A stretch of DNA of 34,291 bases from Oryzibacter oryziterrae (GCF_021864535.1 NZ_JAKJIC010000032.1:1-34291); one strand, 5' to 3'; counted from the stretch's first letter, positions 17,972 through 27,372 are shown. Notes: generated by a model from the sequence alone, not told the origin. Made by a program: numbers and translations.

Positions 17972-19372
17972 TCAGTTGATCGAGAGACGGTAGACCAGCA
18001 CGCGCGTGTCGACGTCGGTCTTTTCCTTGTAGGCAGCGCCCGCCTGGAAGCCGTCGGTGGTCAGGAAGTCGTTGTCATTGGCGATCAGCACGAACACATC
18101 CTTGGGATGCGCGTCGTCGAGCGCCGGCACAACGGCCACCGATTCCCACTTTTCCGACAGGTCGGTCGCGTCATGCGGCGCGCCATTGTGCAGGCCGGCC
18201 TTGGCCAGCTCGGCATTGTCGTTGATGTCGATGACGGTGGTGAGGGTCGCCGGCTTGACCGAGGCGTCGAGTTCGCCCTTGGGCGCCACCGGCTTCAGGC
18301 CGTCGAACTCGGTACCGGCGATATTGGTGGCGCCGGAGACGTCGAGCAGATCAAGGCGGCGATAGAGCGAGGTCTCGCCCTTGACGCCCCAACCGTTGTT
18401 GCTGTCGCGGCTGAGCAGCAGGTAGCGACCGTCGGGCAGGATGGCAAGTTCGCTCTCAGCCGCCACCAGTGTCTTGCCCTCGCCGTCCTTGAAGGTCGGC
18501 AGCGGCACGACATACTCGGCCTTGAGCGTCAGGGAATCGGGATTGGCCGCGTCATAGACCAGGGCGCGCGTGTTGCGACGGGTCGACTTCTTGTCACCGC
18601 CGTCCTGACGGGTGGCGCTCTGCAGCACCACCGTCAGCGTCTTGGCGGCCGGATCATAGGCCATGCCCTCGAAGCCCTGATTGTTCTGACGCCCGGTCTC
18701 CGGATCTTCCGGGTCCGGCTTCGGCCCACCGTTGGCAGGATTGTTGGACGAATAATTCACGGCGCCCTTGCGCATGGGCAGGATGGCCTGCGGCGGCAAA
18801 GTGGCCGACAGCATCTTGCCCTCGGCAGAGAAGTGATAGATGGCCGGGCCATACTCATCGGACACCATCAGCGAGCCGTCCGGCAGACGCACGACCGCCT
18901 CGGGGTCGAGGCTGACCGCACCGGTGGCCGCGCCCGGCAGATCGACGCCATTGGCGGTGTTGATGGCGACGGGATCGAGGCCGCTCAGGTTCTTGCCGGT
19001 CTTGTCGGTGAACTTCACCGTCGCCTCAAGCTTCAGCGTCGCCTCGGCGGCATTGCCGGCAGCCGGCGCCGGGAAGGCGATCGACAGCGTGTTGATGCGG
19101 GTCTGGTAGTCGGTGGTGCCCTCCACGTTGTAGCCACGATCGGGCAGCAGCAGGAAGGTGCCGGCGTAACCGGTGTCGGTCTTCTTCCAGTCGATCGCGG
19201 CCATGCCCGAACCGGAACCGAAGGTCTCGCCGAAGCCGTCCTTCAGATTGGCCGGCAAGCTGCCGGACGCCACCAGACCGGCGTTGACCGGCAGATCGGA
19301 TGCAAGGAGCGGCGCCGCCGAAACGCCAAGGGCGGCGACGGCAACGGAAAGGAACAGGGCCTGCAGTCTCAT
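17972..19372 (-). CDS. Secreted phytase-like esterase
   Basis: This 466-residue protein belongs to the esterase-like activity of phytase family (beta-propeller type). It starts with a signal peptide (MRLQALFLSVAVAALGVSA, cleavage probably after LLA near residue 24). Propeller-type stretches include SGSGMAAIDW, GTFLLLPDRGYN, RLPDGSLMVSDEYGPAIYHF, PDGRYLLLSRDSNNGWG and the closing FVLIANDNDFLTTDGF. The start at 19372 follows GGAGG; an upstream in-frame ATG at 19408 would put extra residues before the signal. It should be periplasmic or secreted and hydrolyse phosphate or other esters; the real substrate is not shown. The LysR gene lies 71 nt upstream on the same strand. Confidence 0.85.
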   Translation of the reverse strand: MRLQALFLSVAVAALGVSAAPLLASDLPVNAGLVASGSLPANLKDGFGETFGSGSGMAAIDWKKTDTGYAGTFLLLPDRGYNVEGTTDYQTRINTLSIAFPAPAAGNAAEATLKLEATVKFTDKTGKNLSGLDPVAINTANGVDLPGAATGAVSLDPEAVVRLPDGSLMVSDEYGPAIYHFSAEGKMLSATLPPQAILPMRKGAVNYSSNNPANGGPKPDPEDPETGRQNNQGFEGMAYDPAAKTLTVVLQSATRQDGGDKKSTRRNTRALVYDAANPDSLTLKAEYVVPLPTFKDGEGKTLVAAESELAILPDGRYLLLSRDSNNGWGVKGETSLYRRLDLLDVSGATNIAGTEFDGLKPVAPKGELDASVKPATLTTVIDINDNAELAKAGLHNGAPHDATDLSEKWESVAVVPALDDAHPKDVFVLIANDNDFLTTDGFQAGAAYKEKTDVDTRVLVYRLSIN

Positions 19373-19443
19373 GGGGTTGCCTCCGAAACAAGGGACGGGA
19401 AGACCCACAGGCTTAGGCCCATCGCTTGACGATCATGTGAAGC

Positions 19444-20334
19444 TCACGCCAACAGCCGCGCCGCCTCACGCGCCAGAATGGGCGCCACCACCTGCACAGC
19501 GCGCGAGGGGCTGAGACCATGCGGCTGGGCCAGGACAACCTGCCGGCTGAGCGGTGGCGCGAAGGAGCGCGACGCAAAGCGGTCGGAGCTGGCAAAGCGG
19601 CTGACGATCGAGCGCGGCAGCACCGTGAGGCCGATTCCGGCAGCCACCAGATTGAGGATGGTGAGGAAGGACGTGGCTTCGACCACCACATGCGCCTGCA
19701 GCCCGTCATGCTCGACGGCGCGATCGACGATCAGGCGCAGGCCGTGCGGCTGGCCCGGCAGCACCAACGGCCAGCGGCCGAGATCGGCAACGGCGACCGG
19801 CCCCGCCAGCGCCGGATGATCGGCCGGACCGACGCACAGGAGTTCGTCGGTCTGCACCGGTTCGGCGTGCATGTGCAGTTCGGAGGCCGGGCCGTAGATC
19901 AGTGCCAGATCCACATCGCGGTGGTGCAGCCAGTCGAGCACATGGCCCGTGTAGCCCTCGACGAAGCGCAGGCGCACGTCGGGATAGTCGCGCAGCACGG
20001 TGAGCGCCAGCGACTCGGCGACGATGGCGGCCACCGTCGGCACGATGCCGATGGTCACCTGACCGCGCGGCCGGTCGGCAAAGGCGCGCACATCCTCGAA
20101 GCTCTGTTCGAGCTGACGCACGAGACCGGAGACGCGAGCCTGCAGCTCCGTCCCGGCAGCGGTGAGGTCCATGCCGCGCCGCGACCGGACGAAGAGGCTC
20201 TGGCCGACCTCATCCTCCAGCAGCCGGATCTGGCGCGACAGCGCCGGCTGGGCGATGCGCAACAGATCGGAGGCGGCGCTGAGCGAGCCGGACTCGGCGA
20301 CACACAGGAAGGTCTTGAGGCGGTCGAGATCCAT
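19444..20334 (-). CDS. LysR-family transcriptional regulator
   Basis: This 296-residue protein has the standard LysR form: N-terminal winged helix-turn-helix (MDLDRLKTFLCVAESGSLSAASDLLRIAQPALSRQIRLLE in adjoining parts, residues 1-60) and a periplasmic-binding-like effector domain (GQVTIGIVPTVAAIVAESLAL onward). It resembles the branch that includes NAC and CbbR-type proteins only in general form. It is divergent from the MFS gene over a 78-bp gap, the usual arrangement when a LysR protein regulates the neighbouring exporter, and it is also 71 nt upstream of the phytase-like gene, so it could govern both. Effector unknown. Confidence 0.93.
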   Translation of the reverse strand: MDLDRLKTFLCVAESGSLSAASDLLRIAQPALSRQIRLLEDEVGQSLFVRSRRGMDLTAAGTELQARVSGLVRQLEQSFEDVRAFADRPRGQVTIGIVPTVAAIVAESLALTVLRDYPDVRLRFVEGYTGHVLDWLHHRDVDLALIYGPASELHMHAEPVQTDELLCVGPADHPALAGPVAVADLGRWPLVLPGQPHGLRLIVDRAVEHDGLQAHVVVEATSFLTILNLVAAGIGLTVLPRSIVSRFASSDRFASRSFAPPLSRQVVLAQPHGLSPSRAVQVVAPILAREAARLLA

Positions 20335-20378
20335 GATCCATACAATCTTGTTATGGAAGCAATGCTCACATTATAATT

Positions 20379-20392
20379 TTGCAATGGCGCAA
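20379..20392. promoter_or_regulatory. Candidate LysR box
   Basis: TTGC-N6-GCAA with the T-N11-A spacing lies in the 78-bp gap between the LysR gene and the MFS gene. GCAAT recurs at 20359-20363 and 20381-20385, which could be further half-sites. Position and form fit a LysR operator; it is not tested. Confidence 0.4.
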
Positions 20393-20412
20393 AGCGCAAT
20401 AGAAGCGCTGAC

Positions 20413-21639
20413 ATGGTTCCCGTTGCCCCAGGTTCTGCGTCCATGTCCGCCGTCGGCGAAGTCTCCGCCTCCTCCAAGATCTCCACCGCCACGCCCGGCT
20501 TCGCACGCCTGTGCATCGCCCTGATCCTCTCGGGCTTCTCGGCCTTTTCCGCGCTCTACTGCATGCAGCCGATCCTGCCGATCCTTGCGGACAGCTTCAG
20601 CCTGTCGCCGGCCGCCGCCAGCCTGTCGGTGACGGTGACCACGGTAACGCTGGCCATTGGCCTCGTCTTCGCCGGCCCGCTCTCCGACGCGATCGGCCGC
20701 AAGCCGGTGATGCTGGCCTCCATGACGGCCGCGGGCGTGATGCTGATCGCGACGACGCTGGCGCCAAACTGGCACCTGCTGATTGCCGCAAGAGCGGTGC
20801 TCGGCCTGCTGCTCGGCGGCATCACCGCCATCAACCTCACCTATCTCGCCGAGGAAATGGAACCGGCGAGCCTTGGGCAGACCATCGGCCTCGTGCTCGC
20901 AGGCAACTCGGTGGGCGGCATGATCGCGCGCCTCAGTGTCGGCGTCGCCGCCGAACACATGGACTGGCGCTGGCCGGTGGCGGCCATCGGCCTGATGTCG
21001 CTCGCCGCCACGGCGGTCATGGCGCTTTGGCTGCCGCCATCACGGCATTTCCGACCGATCCGTCTGGATCTGGCCACCGTGCTCGGCAACTATCGCCGCC
21101 ACCTGACGGCCCCCGGATTGACGCCCGCCTTCATCGCCGGCTTCCTGCTGATGGGCTGCTTCGTTGCCTTCTTCAACTTTCTCGGCTTTCGTCTGCTGGC
21201 ACCGCCCTTCGGCCTCAACCAGTCGGTGGTGGGGCTGATCTCGCTGGTGTTCCTGCCCTCGTCCTACGCGGCGGTGGAAGCGGGCAAGCTCAGCGACCGG
21301 CTGGGCGCGGCACGGGTCCATGTAGGCGCGATCGCGGTAATGGCGCTTGGCCTCGCCCTGACCGCCGCGCCAACCTTCTGGCTGCTGGGCACAGGCACGC
21401 TGCTGTTCACGCTGGGCTTCTTCGGCGCCCATTCGGTGGCCGTCGGCCACGTGGGACGGCGCGCCCGCACTGCCCGGGCACAGGCGACGGCGCTCTACCA
21501 GATCGCCTTCTATGTCGGCGCCAGCGTTGCCGGCACCATTGGCGGCCTGTTCTGGCAGGCACTGGGCTGGAACGGCATCCTGCTGCTGCTCGCCGGTTTG
21601 CTGGCGCTGGCAGCGCTCAACGGCCGCCAGCTGCGCTAG
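20413..21639 (+). CDS. MFS transporter (exporter type)
   Basis: This protein of up to 408 residues is a major facilitator superfamily transporter with about 12 membrane helices. After a polar N-terminus of about 30 residues comes the first helix (ARLCIALILSGFSAFSALYC), and motif A appears as GPLSDAIGRKP in the loop between helices 2 and 3, typical of drug:H+ antiporter-like members of the YnfM/inner-membrane exporter group. Start at 20413 or 20443 (Met11); neither has a clear Shine-Dalgarno. It is divergent from a LysR gene that probably regulates it. The substrate cannot be read from sequence. Confidence 0.88.
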   Translation: MVPVAPGSASMSAVGEVSASSKISTATPGFARLCIALILSGFSAFSALYCMQPILPILADSFSLSPAAASLSVTVTTVTLAIGLVFAGPLSDAIGRKPVMLASMTAAGVMLIATTLAPNWHLLIAARAVLGLLLGGITAINLTYLAEEMEPASLGQTIGLVLAGNSVGGMIARLSVGVAAEHMDWRWPVAAIGLMSLAATAVMALWLPPSRHFRPIRLDLATVLGNYRRHLTAPGLTPAFIAGFLLMGCFVAFFNFLGFRLLAPPFGLNQSVVGLISLVFLPSSYAAVEAGKLSDRLGAARVHVGAIAVMALGLALTAAPTFWLLGTGTLLFTLGFFGAHSVAVGHVGRRARTARAQATALYQIAFYVGASVAGTIGGLFWQALGWNGILLLLAGLLALAALNGRQLR

Positions 21640-21687
21640 CACTACAATTGCAATATCTGTGATGCCGGTCTGCAACTGTAGTGCTAG
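21636..21687. terminator. Symmetric hairpin holding both convergent stop codons
   Basis: The 17-nt arms 21636-21652 and 21671-21687 (CTAGCACTAC... and its complement) pair with one mismatch around an 18-nt loop. The TAG stop of the MFS gene lies in the left arm (21637-21639) and that of the convergent threonine aldolase gene in the right arm (21684-21686). It probably serves as a bidirectional 3' end structure; no T-run follows. Confidence 0.65.
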
Positions 21688-22721
21688 GCAACCGCAGCCG
21701 CCCTGATGTCGGCGATCAGCTGATCGACGCGGGCCAGATCGGTGTCCCAGGCGAACATGAAGCGGGCGCCGCCACCGATGAAGGTGTAGAAACGCCAGCC
21801 GGCCGCGCGCAAACCGTCGAGGACCGGCTCGGGCGCTTTCAGGAACAGGGCATTGGCTTCAACCGGGAAGATCGGCTCGACGCCGGGCAAGCCGGCTATG
21901 CCCTCGGCCAGACGACGGGCGCAGGCATTGCCATGGGCGGCATTGCGCAGCCAGGCGCCGCTCTCCACAACGCCAACCCAGGGGGCGGCGAGGAAGCGCA
22001 TCTTCGAGGCCAGCTGTCCGGCCTGCTTGCAGCGATAGTCGAAGTCGGTCGCCAGCGCCTTGTTGAAGAACAGGATCGCCTCGCCGACCGCCATGCCATT
22101 CTTGGTCCCACCGAAACACAGCACGTCGACGCCGGCCTTCCAGGTGATGTCGGCGGGCGTGCAGCCGAGGCTGGCACAGGCATTGGCAAAGCGCGCGCCA
22201 TCCATGTGAAGGCTGAGGCCGAACTCGCGGCAGGTGGCGGCGATGGCCTTGATCTCGTCGATCGTATAGACGAGCCCGGTCTCGGTGGGCTGGGTGATCG
22301 TCACCGCCTGCGGCTTGGGATAGTGGATGTCGGTGCGGGCGGTGGCGAGCGCACGGATCGCCTCCGGCGTCAGCTTGCCGTCGGCCGACTGCGCGGCCAA
22401 CAGCTTGAGGCCGTTGGAGAAAAACTCGGGCGCGCCGCATTCGTCGGTCTCCACATGCGCCGCCGACGAGCAGATGACGCTGTGATAGGACTGGCAGATG
22501 GCGGCCAGTGACAGCGAGTTGGCGGCGGTGCCGTTGAAGACAAAGAACACCTCGCAATCGCTGGCAAACAGGCTGCGGAAGGCATCGGCGGCCCGAGCGG
22601 TCCACACGTCGTCGCCATAGGCGCGCGCCGACCCCATGTTCGCCTCACCCATCGCCGCCCAGGCTTCCGGACAGATTCCGGCGTAATTGTCACTGGCGAA
22701 CTGCTGGGCATCCTGCGTCAT
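21684..22721 (-). CDS. ltaE: Low-specificity L-threonine aldolase
   Basis: This 345-residue PLP enzyme cleaves L-threonine or L-allo-threonine to glycine and acetaldehyde. It belongs to the beta-eliminating lyase fold: FASDNYAGICPEAW at the start, the SAAHVETDECGAPEFF stretch, the substrate-side HMDGARFANA, and the PLP lysine in CFGGTKNGMAVGEA. The ATG at 22721 is chosen because the family starts just before FASDN; an in-frame GTG at 22760 would add 13 residues. It lies 99 nt downstream of an XRE-cupin regulator on the same strand, with palindromic half-sites in the gap, so regulation by that protein is likely. The symbol ltaE reflects family membership. Confidence 0.92.
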   Translation of the reverse strand: MTQDAQQFASDNYAGICPEAWAAMGEANMGSARAYGDDVWTARAADAFRSLFASDCEVFFVFNGTAANSLSLAAICQSYHSVICSSAAHVETDECGAPEFFSNGLKLLAAQSADGKLTPEAIRALATARTDIHYPKPQAVTITQPTETGLVYTIDEIKAIAATCREFGLSLHMDGARFANACASLGCTPADITWKAGVDVLCFGGTKNGMAVGEAILFFNKALATDFDYRCKQAGQLASKMRFLAAPWVGVVESGAWLRNAAHGNACARRLAEGIAGLPGVEPIFPVEANALFLKAPEPVLDGLRAAGWRFYTFIGGGARFMFAWDTDLARVDQLIADIRAAAVA

Positions 22722-22798
22722 GATCGGTCTCACTGTGCGGCGACGCGAAAGGGCGTCCACCTTCGTGAGCGCAGAAATACACTATACAGGAAATCATG

Positions 22799-22819
22799 TC
22801 CAATAAATTGGAATATCCA
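22799..22819. promoter_or_regulatory. Overlapping palindromes upstream of the aldolase
   Basis: TCCAAT-AA-ATTGGA (22799-22812) overlaps TGGA-ATA-TCCA (22809-22819), giving three half-sites TCCA/TGGA/TCCA. TTGACT on the minus strand directly adjoins it (complement of 22819-22824). The site lies between the XRE-cupin gene and the threonine aldolase gene and is a plausible operator for that regulator. Confidence 0.45.
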
Positions 22820-22820
22820 G

Positions 22821-23390
22821 TCAAGAGATCACGATGAGCAAGGCGCGGGCCGGCTGATCGCCGGGGTTGGCGATCTCATGCGCCACATCGGCGTGATATC
22901 GGGCGGTGGCGCCGGCGACGACGGACGCACGCTCGGCACCGGAGAGCACGTCGAGCTGGCCATCCAGCACGGTGAGGTGTTCGCGCGCGCCAGGCGCATG
23001 CGCCGCAGAGCGCAAGCTGCCGCCGGGGGAAATGCGCAGCTCATACCATTCGAGGCTGTCGGCCCGCTCGGCCGGGCTCAGGATCCGCAGGACGCAGAGG
23101 CCATCCTCGGTGCGGATCTCCGGCGTGAAGGTGGGGCTGGCGATGTCGATATGCCCCTGCCGCTCCTGCACCTTGCGGGCGCCGATCAGCTCGGACATGT
23201 CGACGCGCAGCGCGTTGGCCAGCGCCCAGACGGTGGCCAGTGTCGGATTGGTCTGCCCGCGCTCGATCTGCGACAGCATGGAGCGCGAGACGCCGGAGAG
23301 CGAGGCGAGGCTGTCGAGCGTCAAGCCGGCCCGCTTGCGGATCTGCTGTACCAGCGGCCCGATCTGCGGTGATCCAGTCTCATCGGCCAT
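22821..23390 (-). CDS. XRE-cupin transcriptional regulator
   Basis: This 189-residue protein joins an N-terminal helix-turn-helix (about 13-68: VQQIRKRAGLTLDSLASLSG, SRSMLSQIERGQTNPTLATV, WALANALRV) to a C-terminal cupin (about 105-187: SPGGSLRSAAHAPGAREHLTVLDG and YHADVAHEIANPGDQPARALLIV). Members sense small ligands such as amino acids or amines through the cupin. The ATG at 23390 follows GGGAG; the frame extends to 23474 but those residues are untypical. It is upstream of and co-directional with threonine aldolase, suggesting control of amino-acid breakdown. Ligand not known. Confidence 0.9.
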   Translation of the reverse strand: MADETGSPQIGPLVQQIRKRAGLTLDSLASLSGVSRSMLSQIERGQTNPTLATVWALANALRVDMSELIGARKVQERQGHIDIASPTFTPEIRTEDGLCVLRILSPAERADSLEWYELRISPGGSLRSAAHAPGAREHLTVLDGQLDVLSGAERASVVAGATARYHADVAHEIANPGDQPARALLIVIS

Positions 23391-23532
23391 GACGATTGCT
23401 CCCTGCGCCGGGTGTTTGGCGGCGAATATGTGCGGGCAATCTATGGCAGGCTTTCGGAGTGAAACAAGGGGCACGGCGGGATCGGATCGCCTGCCACGAT
23501 CCCCTCAGCTACCGGCACAGCTCGTCACGCAT

Positions 23533-23567
23533 CAAAGCCGCCGCGCCCCGGACGGGAACGCGGCGGC
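23533..23567 (-). terminator. Terminator after gatA
   Basis: On the minus strand a perfect 9-bp stem (23559-23567 with 23537-23545) is followed by TTTGA, 12 nt after the gatA stop. The T-run is short (three), so termination may be partial. Confidence 0.6.
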
Positions 23568-23579
23568 CTGTTGTCAAAC

Positions 23580-25055
23580 TCACCACCACTTGTCCGGCGA
23601 GAACTTGCCCACGGCCTGCTCGATGGCAGAGCCGACGGAGAACAGGGTCTCCTCGCCGAAGGGGCGGCCGATGAGCTGAAGGCCGAGGGGCAGGCCCTCA
23701 GCCGACAGGCCGGCGGGGACCGAGAGGCCCGGCAGGCCGGCCATGTTGACGGTGACGGTGAAGACGTCGTTGAGATACATCTCGACCGGATCGGCGTCCG
23801 CCTTCTCGCCGATACCGAAGGCGGCCGACGGGGTGGCGGGTGTCAGGATGGCGTCGACGCCGGCGGCATAGGCCAGCTCGAAATCGCGCTTGATCAGCGT
23901 GCGCACCTTCTGGGCGCGCAGGTAATAGGCGTCGTAATAGCCGGCCGACAGCACATAGGTGCCGATGAGAATGCGGCGCTTGACCTCGGCACCGAAGCCC
24001 TTGGCGCGCGAATTCTCGTAGAGATCGATGATGTCGGAACCGTTCTCGCGCAGACCGTAGCGCACGCCGTCATAGCGGGCGAGGTTGGACGAGGCTTCGG
24101 CCGGGGCGACGATGTAATAGGCCGGCAGGGCGTATTTGGTGTGCGGCAGCGAGATGTCGACGATCTCGGCGCCGGCATCGCGCAGGATGTCGATGCCCTT
24201 CTGCCAGAGCGCGTCGATCTCGGCCGGCATGCCGTCGAGGCGATATTCGCGGGGAATGCCGATCTTGAGACCCTTCACCGACTTGCCGATGGCGGACTCG
24301 TAGTCGGGCACCGGCAGATCGACCGAGGTGGTGTCCTTGGGATCGACCGAGGCCATGGACTTGAGCAGGATCGCGGTGTCGCGCATGTCGCGGGCGATCG
24401 GACCGGCCTGATCGAGCGAGGAAGCGAAGGCGACCACGCCCCAGCGTGAGCAGCGACCATAGGTCGGCTTGATGCCGGCGGTGCCGGTGAAGGCGGCCGG
24501 CTGACGGATCGAGCCACCGGTGTCGGTGGCGGTGGCGCCCAGGCACAGGCGCGCGGCGACGGCAGCAGCCGAACCGCCCGACGAACCACCGGGAACCAGA
24601 TTGGCATTCGAGCCCTTGCGGCGCCACGGGTTGGTCACCGGGCCGTAATAGGAGGTCTCGTTGGACGAGCCCATGGCAAACTCGTCCATGTTGAGCTTGC
24701 CGAGCATGACGGCACCATCGGCCCAGAGATTGGCGGTGACGGTGCTCTCGTAGGGCGGCTTGAAGCCGTCGAGAATGTGGCTGCAGGCCTGGGTGTGCAC
24801 GCCCTTGGTGGCGAACAGGTCCTTGATGCCGAGCGGAATGCCTTCCAGCGCCCCGCCCTGCCCCTTGGCGAGCTTCTCGTCGGACGCCTTGGCCATGTCA
24901 CGGGCGATGTCGGGCGTCTCGACGATAAAGGCGTTGAGCGAACGGGCGGCTTCGACGGCGGCGATATAGGCCTCGGTCAGCTCGACGGCGGTGAAATCCT
25001 TGGCCTTGAGGGCGTCGCGGGCCTCGGCAAGGGTGAGCGCGGTGAGATCGGTCAC
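23580..25055 (-). CDS. gatA: Glutamyl-tRNA(Gln) amidotransferase subunit A
   Basis: This 491-residue amidase releases ammonia from glutamine for conversion of Glu-tRNA(Gln) (and Asp-tRNA(Asn)) to the amidated forms, as part of the GatCAB complex. The amidase signature is complete: catalytic Lys78 ([10 protein letters not shown]), cis-Ser158 and nucleophile Ser182 ([13 protein letters not shown] and [11 protein letters not shown]), with the 24-residue spacing between the two serines seen in known GatA. Length is normal. It lies 44 nt downstream of gatC on the same strand. gatB is not next to it and must be outside the window. Confidence 0.97.
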   Translation of the reverse strand: MTDLTALTLAEARDALKAKDFTAVELTEAYIAAVEAARSLNAFIVETPDIARDMAKASDEKLAKGQGGALEGIPLGIKDLFATKGVHTQACSHILDGFKPPYESTVTANLWADGAVMLGKLNMDEFAMGSSNETSYYGPVTNPWRRKGSNANLVPGGSSGGSAAAVAARLCLGATATDTGGSIRQPAAFTGTAGIKPTYGRCSRWGVVAFASSLDQAGPIARDMRDTAILLKSMASVDPKDTTSVDLPVPDYESAIGKSVKGLKIGIPREYRLDGMPAEIDALWQKGIDILRDAGAEIVDISLPHTKYALPAYYIVAPAEASSNLARYDGVRYGLRENGSDIIDLYENSRAKGFGAEVKRRILIGTYVLSAGYYDAYYLRAQKVRTLIKRDFELAYAAGVDAILTPATPSAAFGIGEKADADPVEMYLNDVFTVTVNMAGLPGLSVPAGLSAEGLPLGLQLIGRPFGEETLFSVGSAIEQAVGKFSPDKWW

Positions 25056-25099
25056 GGCAGGTATCCTGAAAAGCTGGGCGGAAGGACCAGGGCGGGAGG

Positions 25100-25387
25100 T
25101 TACTCGACCACCTTGGGGACCATGAAGAAATCGTCGTCGGTGAGCGGCGCGTTGAGCGTGACGCCCTTGGGGTCCTGCCCGTCGGTCACCACGTCGCTGC
25201 GGCGCTTCATCTTGACCGAGACCACCGAGGTCATCGGCTCGATGCCATCCACATTCACTTCGTCCAGTTGCTCGACGAAGCCGAGGATCGAATTGAGCTC
25301 ATGGGTCATGCGCCCGGCTTCTTCTTCGGTGACCTTGATTCTGGCGAGACGCGCAACGCGGCGGACGGTGGCCGTATCCACGGACAT
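25100..25387 (-). CDS. gatC: Glutamyl-tRNA(Gln) amidotransferase subunit C
   Basis: This 95-residue protein is GatC, the small clamp that stabilises the GatA-GatB interface in the tRNA-dependent amidotransferase. Family marks are [44 protein letters not shown] and the C-terminal [19 protein letters not shown]. The start at 25387 follows GAGGAA; an ATG five codons earlier is disfavoured because it would overlap the ribosome site. gatA follows in the same operon. Confidence 0.96.
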   Translation of the reverse strand: MSVDTATVRRVARLARIKVTEEEAGRMTHELNSILGFVEQLDEVNVDGIEPMTSVVSVKMKRRSDVVTDGQDPKGVTLNAPLTDDDFFMVPKVVE

Positions 25388-25652
25388 GGACTGTTTCCTC
25401 AAACAAACTGAATGGTCCGCCTATAGCAGAGCCGGCGCCGGATCGCCAACCGGATCGTTGATGCTTCGGCAAATTTCATCACCCGAGCACATCAAGGCGA
25501 AGCGACCGCTTCCGCTGACGCCTAACAAGCATGCATATGAGATATACGTACAATCACTGGAGGGACATCAATGTATGACAACTGAATCTTAGGCATTTGC
25601 TATATATATGTATCACTGCAGGTAACATTATCGAAAATGAGCTCCGGATAAC
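25388..25652. other. AT-rich divergent region between gatC and the GGDEF gene
   Basis: This 265-bp gap carries the gatC promoter on one side and the GGDEF promoter on the other. Bases of about 25527-25640 are much more AT-rich than their surroundings, with TATATATATG at 25601-25610. I see no firm -35/-10 pair and no RNA gene. The composition shift may mark a transferred segment with the GGDEF gene. Confidence 0.5.
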
Positions 25653-26543
25653 ATGCATATCGTGCTGGTGGATGGCAGTCGAACCGGCTTGATGATCATC
25701 AAGCGCATGCTCGACCCTCGGGGCGATGACGTTGCCTATTTCACCGATGGCCGCGAAGCGCTGGACTATATCCGCAGCACGCCGCAGGCCGACCTGCTGA
25801 TCACTAGCTTTGAAATCGGCGGGATTTCCGGCACGGAGCTGTGCTGGGAAGCGCGCGTGATCGCCGATTCCGGCCGTCCCTTCTATGTGATCGCCATGTC
25901 GTCCAGCAACGACACGGAGCATTCGATCAGCGTGCTGGACGCCGGCGCCGACGACTTCATGTCCAAGCCGCCGCATCCGGACGAACTCAACGCGCGCCTG
26001 CGCGTCGCCGAACGCACGCTGACGATGCAGCGCCGCCTGATCGAGATGGCCACCATCGACACGCTGTCGGGCCTGCTGAATCGCCGGGCCTTCCGGGCCA
26101 AGTTCGACGAAGTCGTGGAGATCCTGCCCAGCGACGGCTGCCTGTCGATGATCCTGTTCGACATCGACCACTTCAAGCGCATCAACGATGTCTTCGGCCA
26201 TGACGCCGGCGATGACGTCATCCGCGCCATCGGCAAGCTGCATGTGCCGCCGGACACCATTTTCGCCCGCATCGGCGGCGAAGAGTTCGCCGTGGTGATG
26301 CCTGACATTCCGCTGGATGGCGCAGCGTCGGTCGCCGACTATCTGCGTGAACAGATCGCCGCGCTGGAAGTGCCCTACCAGGACAAGATCATCACCCTGA
26401 CCGCCAGCTTCGGCGTGAGCGAATACCGCGCAGGCGAAACGCACGCCGATCTCTACCGGCGTGCCGATTCGGCGCTCTATCATTCCAAGAACAGCGGCCG
26501 TAACCGCGTGTCCAAGCTGTCGCCCGTGCTGGTGGCCGAGTAG
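25653..26543 (+). CDS. Diguanylate cyclase with degenerate receiver domain
   Basis: This 296-residue cytoplasmic protein joins a receiver-like domain (1-120) to a GGDEF domain (about 130-290). The GGDEF part looks active: [37 protein letters not shown] and the catalytic loop GGEEF (208-212), so it should make cyclic di-GMP from GTP. No RxxD inhibitory site is found before GGEEF. The receiver lacks the phosphoacceptor: the expected Asp is Ser52 ([10 protein letters not shown]), and only one acidic residue (Asp7) of the usual pair is present, although Lys105 is kept. Phosphorylation is therefore unlikely. The gene is divergent from gatC, and no histidine kinase is nearby. The Shine-Dalgarno is weak. 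Confidence 0.9.
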   Translation: MHIVLVDGSRTGLMIIKRMLDPRGDDVAYFTDGREALDYIRSTPQADLLITSFEIGGISGTELCWEARVIADSGRPFYVIAMSSSNDTEHSISVLDAGADDFMSKPPHPDELNARLRVAERTLTMQRRLIEMATIDTLSGLLNRRAFRAKFDEVVEILPSDGCLSMILFDIDHFKRINDVFGHDAGDDVIRAIGKLHVPPDTIFARIGGEEFAVVMPDIPLDGAASVADYLREQIAALEVPYQDKIITLTASFGVSEYRAGETHADLYRRADSALYHSKNSGRNRVSKLSPVLVAE

Positions 26544-26559
26544 CGGCTGCGGCCTCTGC

Positions 26560-27258
26560 TCACACCTCGAAGGCGACGCCGATCTGAGCCACCTTGGCCC
26601 TGGACGCCGACGCCCCCAGCGAATCCACGAACAGATCCGCCGTCTGGTCGATGAGCGGGAACGTGCCGTAGTGGCACGGCACGATCGTCTCGAAATCGAA
26701 GAAGCGGTTGCAAGCCAGCGCCGCCACCTTGCCACCCATGGTGAAGCGATCACCGATCGGCACGATGCCGATCTTCGGCGCGTGGATCTCGGCGATCAGC
26801 GCCATGTCGCCGAAGATGTCGGTGTCGCCCATGTGATAGAGCGTGCGCTCGCCCGGCGCCTTGATGATGATGCCGTTGGGATTGCCCAGGCTGTGCGAGA
26901 TGCCGTCGATCTGCGTCGCCGACGAATGCAGGGCGTTGACGAAACTGACCGTGAAAGCCCCCTGCTGCGTGGTGCCGCCGGTGTTCATGGGATCAAGGTC
27001 GGCAAGGCCACGGCTGCCGAGGAAGCCGCAGATATCGGCATTGGCCACCACCTTGGCGCCCGTCGCCAGGGCGATGGGAATGGTGTCGCCGAGATGGTCG
27101 CCATGACCATGGGTCAGCACGATATGGGTGAGCCCGCCGGTCACATCCTCGACCTTGCCCTTGAAGGACGGGTTGTGGGTGAGGAACGGGTCAATGAGGA
27201 TCGAAGCGCCGGCAATATCGACGCGAAAGGCGGAATGACCGAACCATGTGAGCTTCAT
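26560..27258 (-). CDS. UPF0173 metal-dependent hydrolase
   Basis: This 232-residue protein is a metallo-beta-lactamase-fold hydrolase of the UPF0173 (YtkL-like) family. It starts [14 protein letters not shown] and carries the zinc-binding motif [10 protein letters not shown], the later [13 protein letters not shown], and the closing [12 protein letters not shown]. The physiological substrate is not established. It is divergent from ruvX across 114 bp and converges with the GGDEF gene with a 16-nt gap. Presence near ruvX and gatCA is, as I recall, common in Hyphomicrobiales. Confidence 0.93.
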   Translation of the reverse strand: MKLTWFGHSAFRVDIAGASILIDPFLTHNPSFKGKVEDVTGGLTHIVLTHGHGDHLGDTIPIALATGAKVVANADICGFLGSRGLADLDPMNTGGTTQQGAFTVSFVNALHSSATQIDGISHSLGNPNGIIIKAPGERTLYHMGDTDIFGDMALIAEIHAPKIGIVPIGDRFTMGGKVAALACNRFFDFETIVPCHYGTFPLIDQTADLFVDSLGASASRAKVAQIGVAFEV

Positions 27259-27372
27259 CTGCTACCCCTGCCACTTGCCGTTATCGGTAATTGTCCGGAG
27301 AGTAGTAAAGCCGGTTGGCCTTGGGAAGGCGGCGATTTTGAAATCCCCGTGATCGGTGCTATCCAGCGGCCC

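Noticed and set aside
18107-19429. 440-codon plus-strand frame opposite the phytase-like gene
   Set aside because: No signal, domain or good ribosome site; the minus-strand protein has a signal peptide and phytase-like motifs.
25538-25579. Thirteen-codon frame in the AT-rich region before the GGDEF gene
   Set aside because: It is very short, has no Shine-Dalgarno at the right spacing and no coupling to the next gene.
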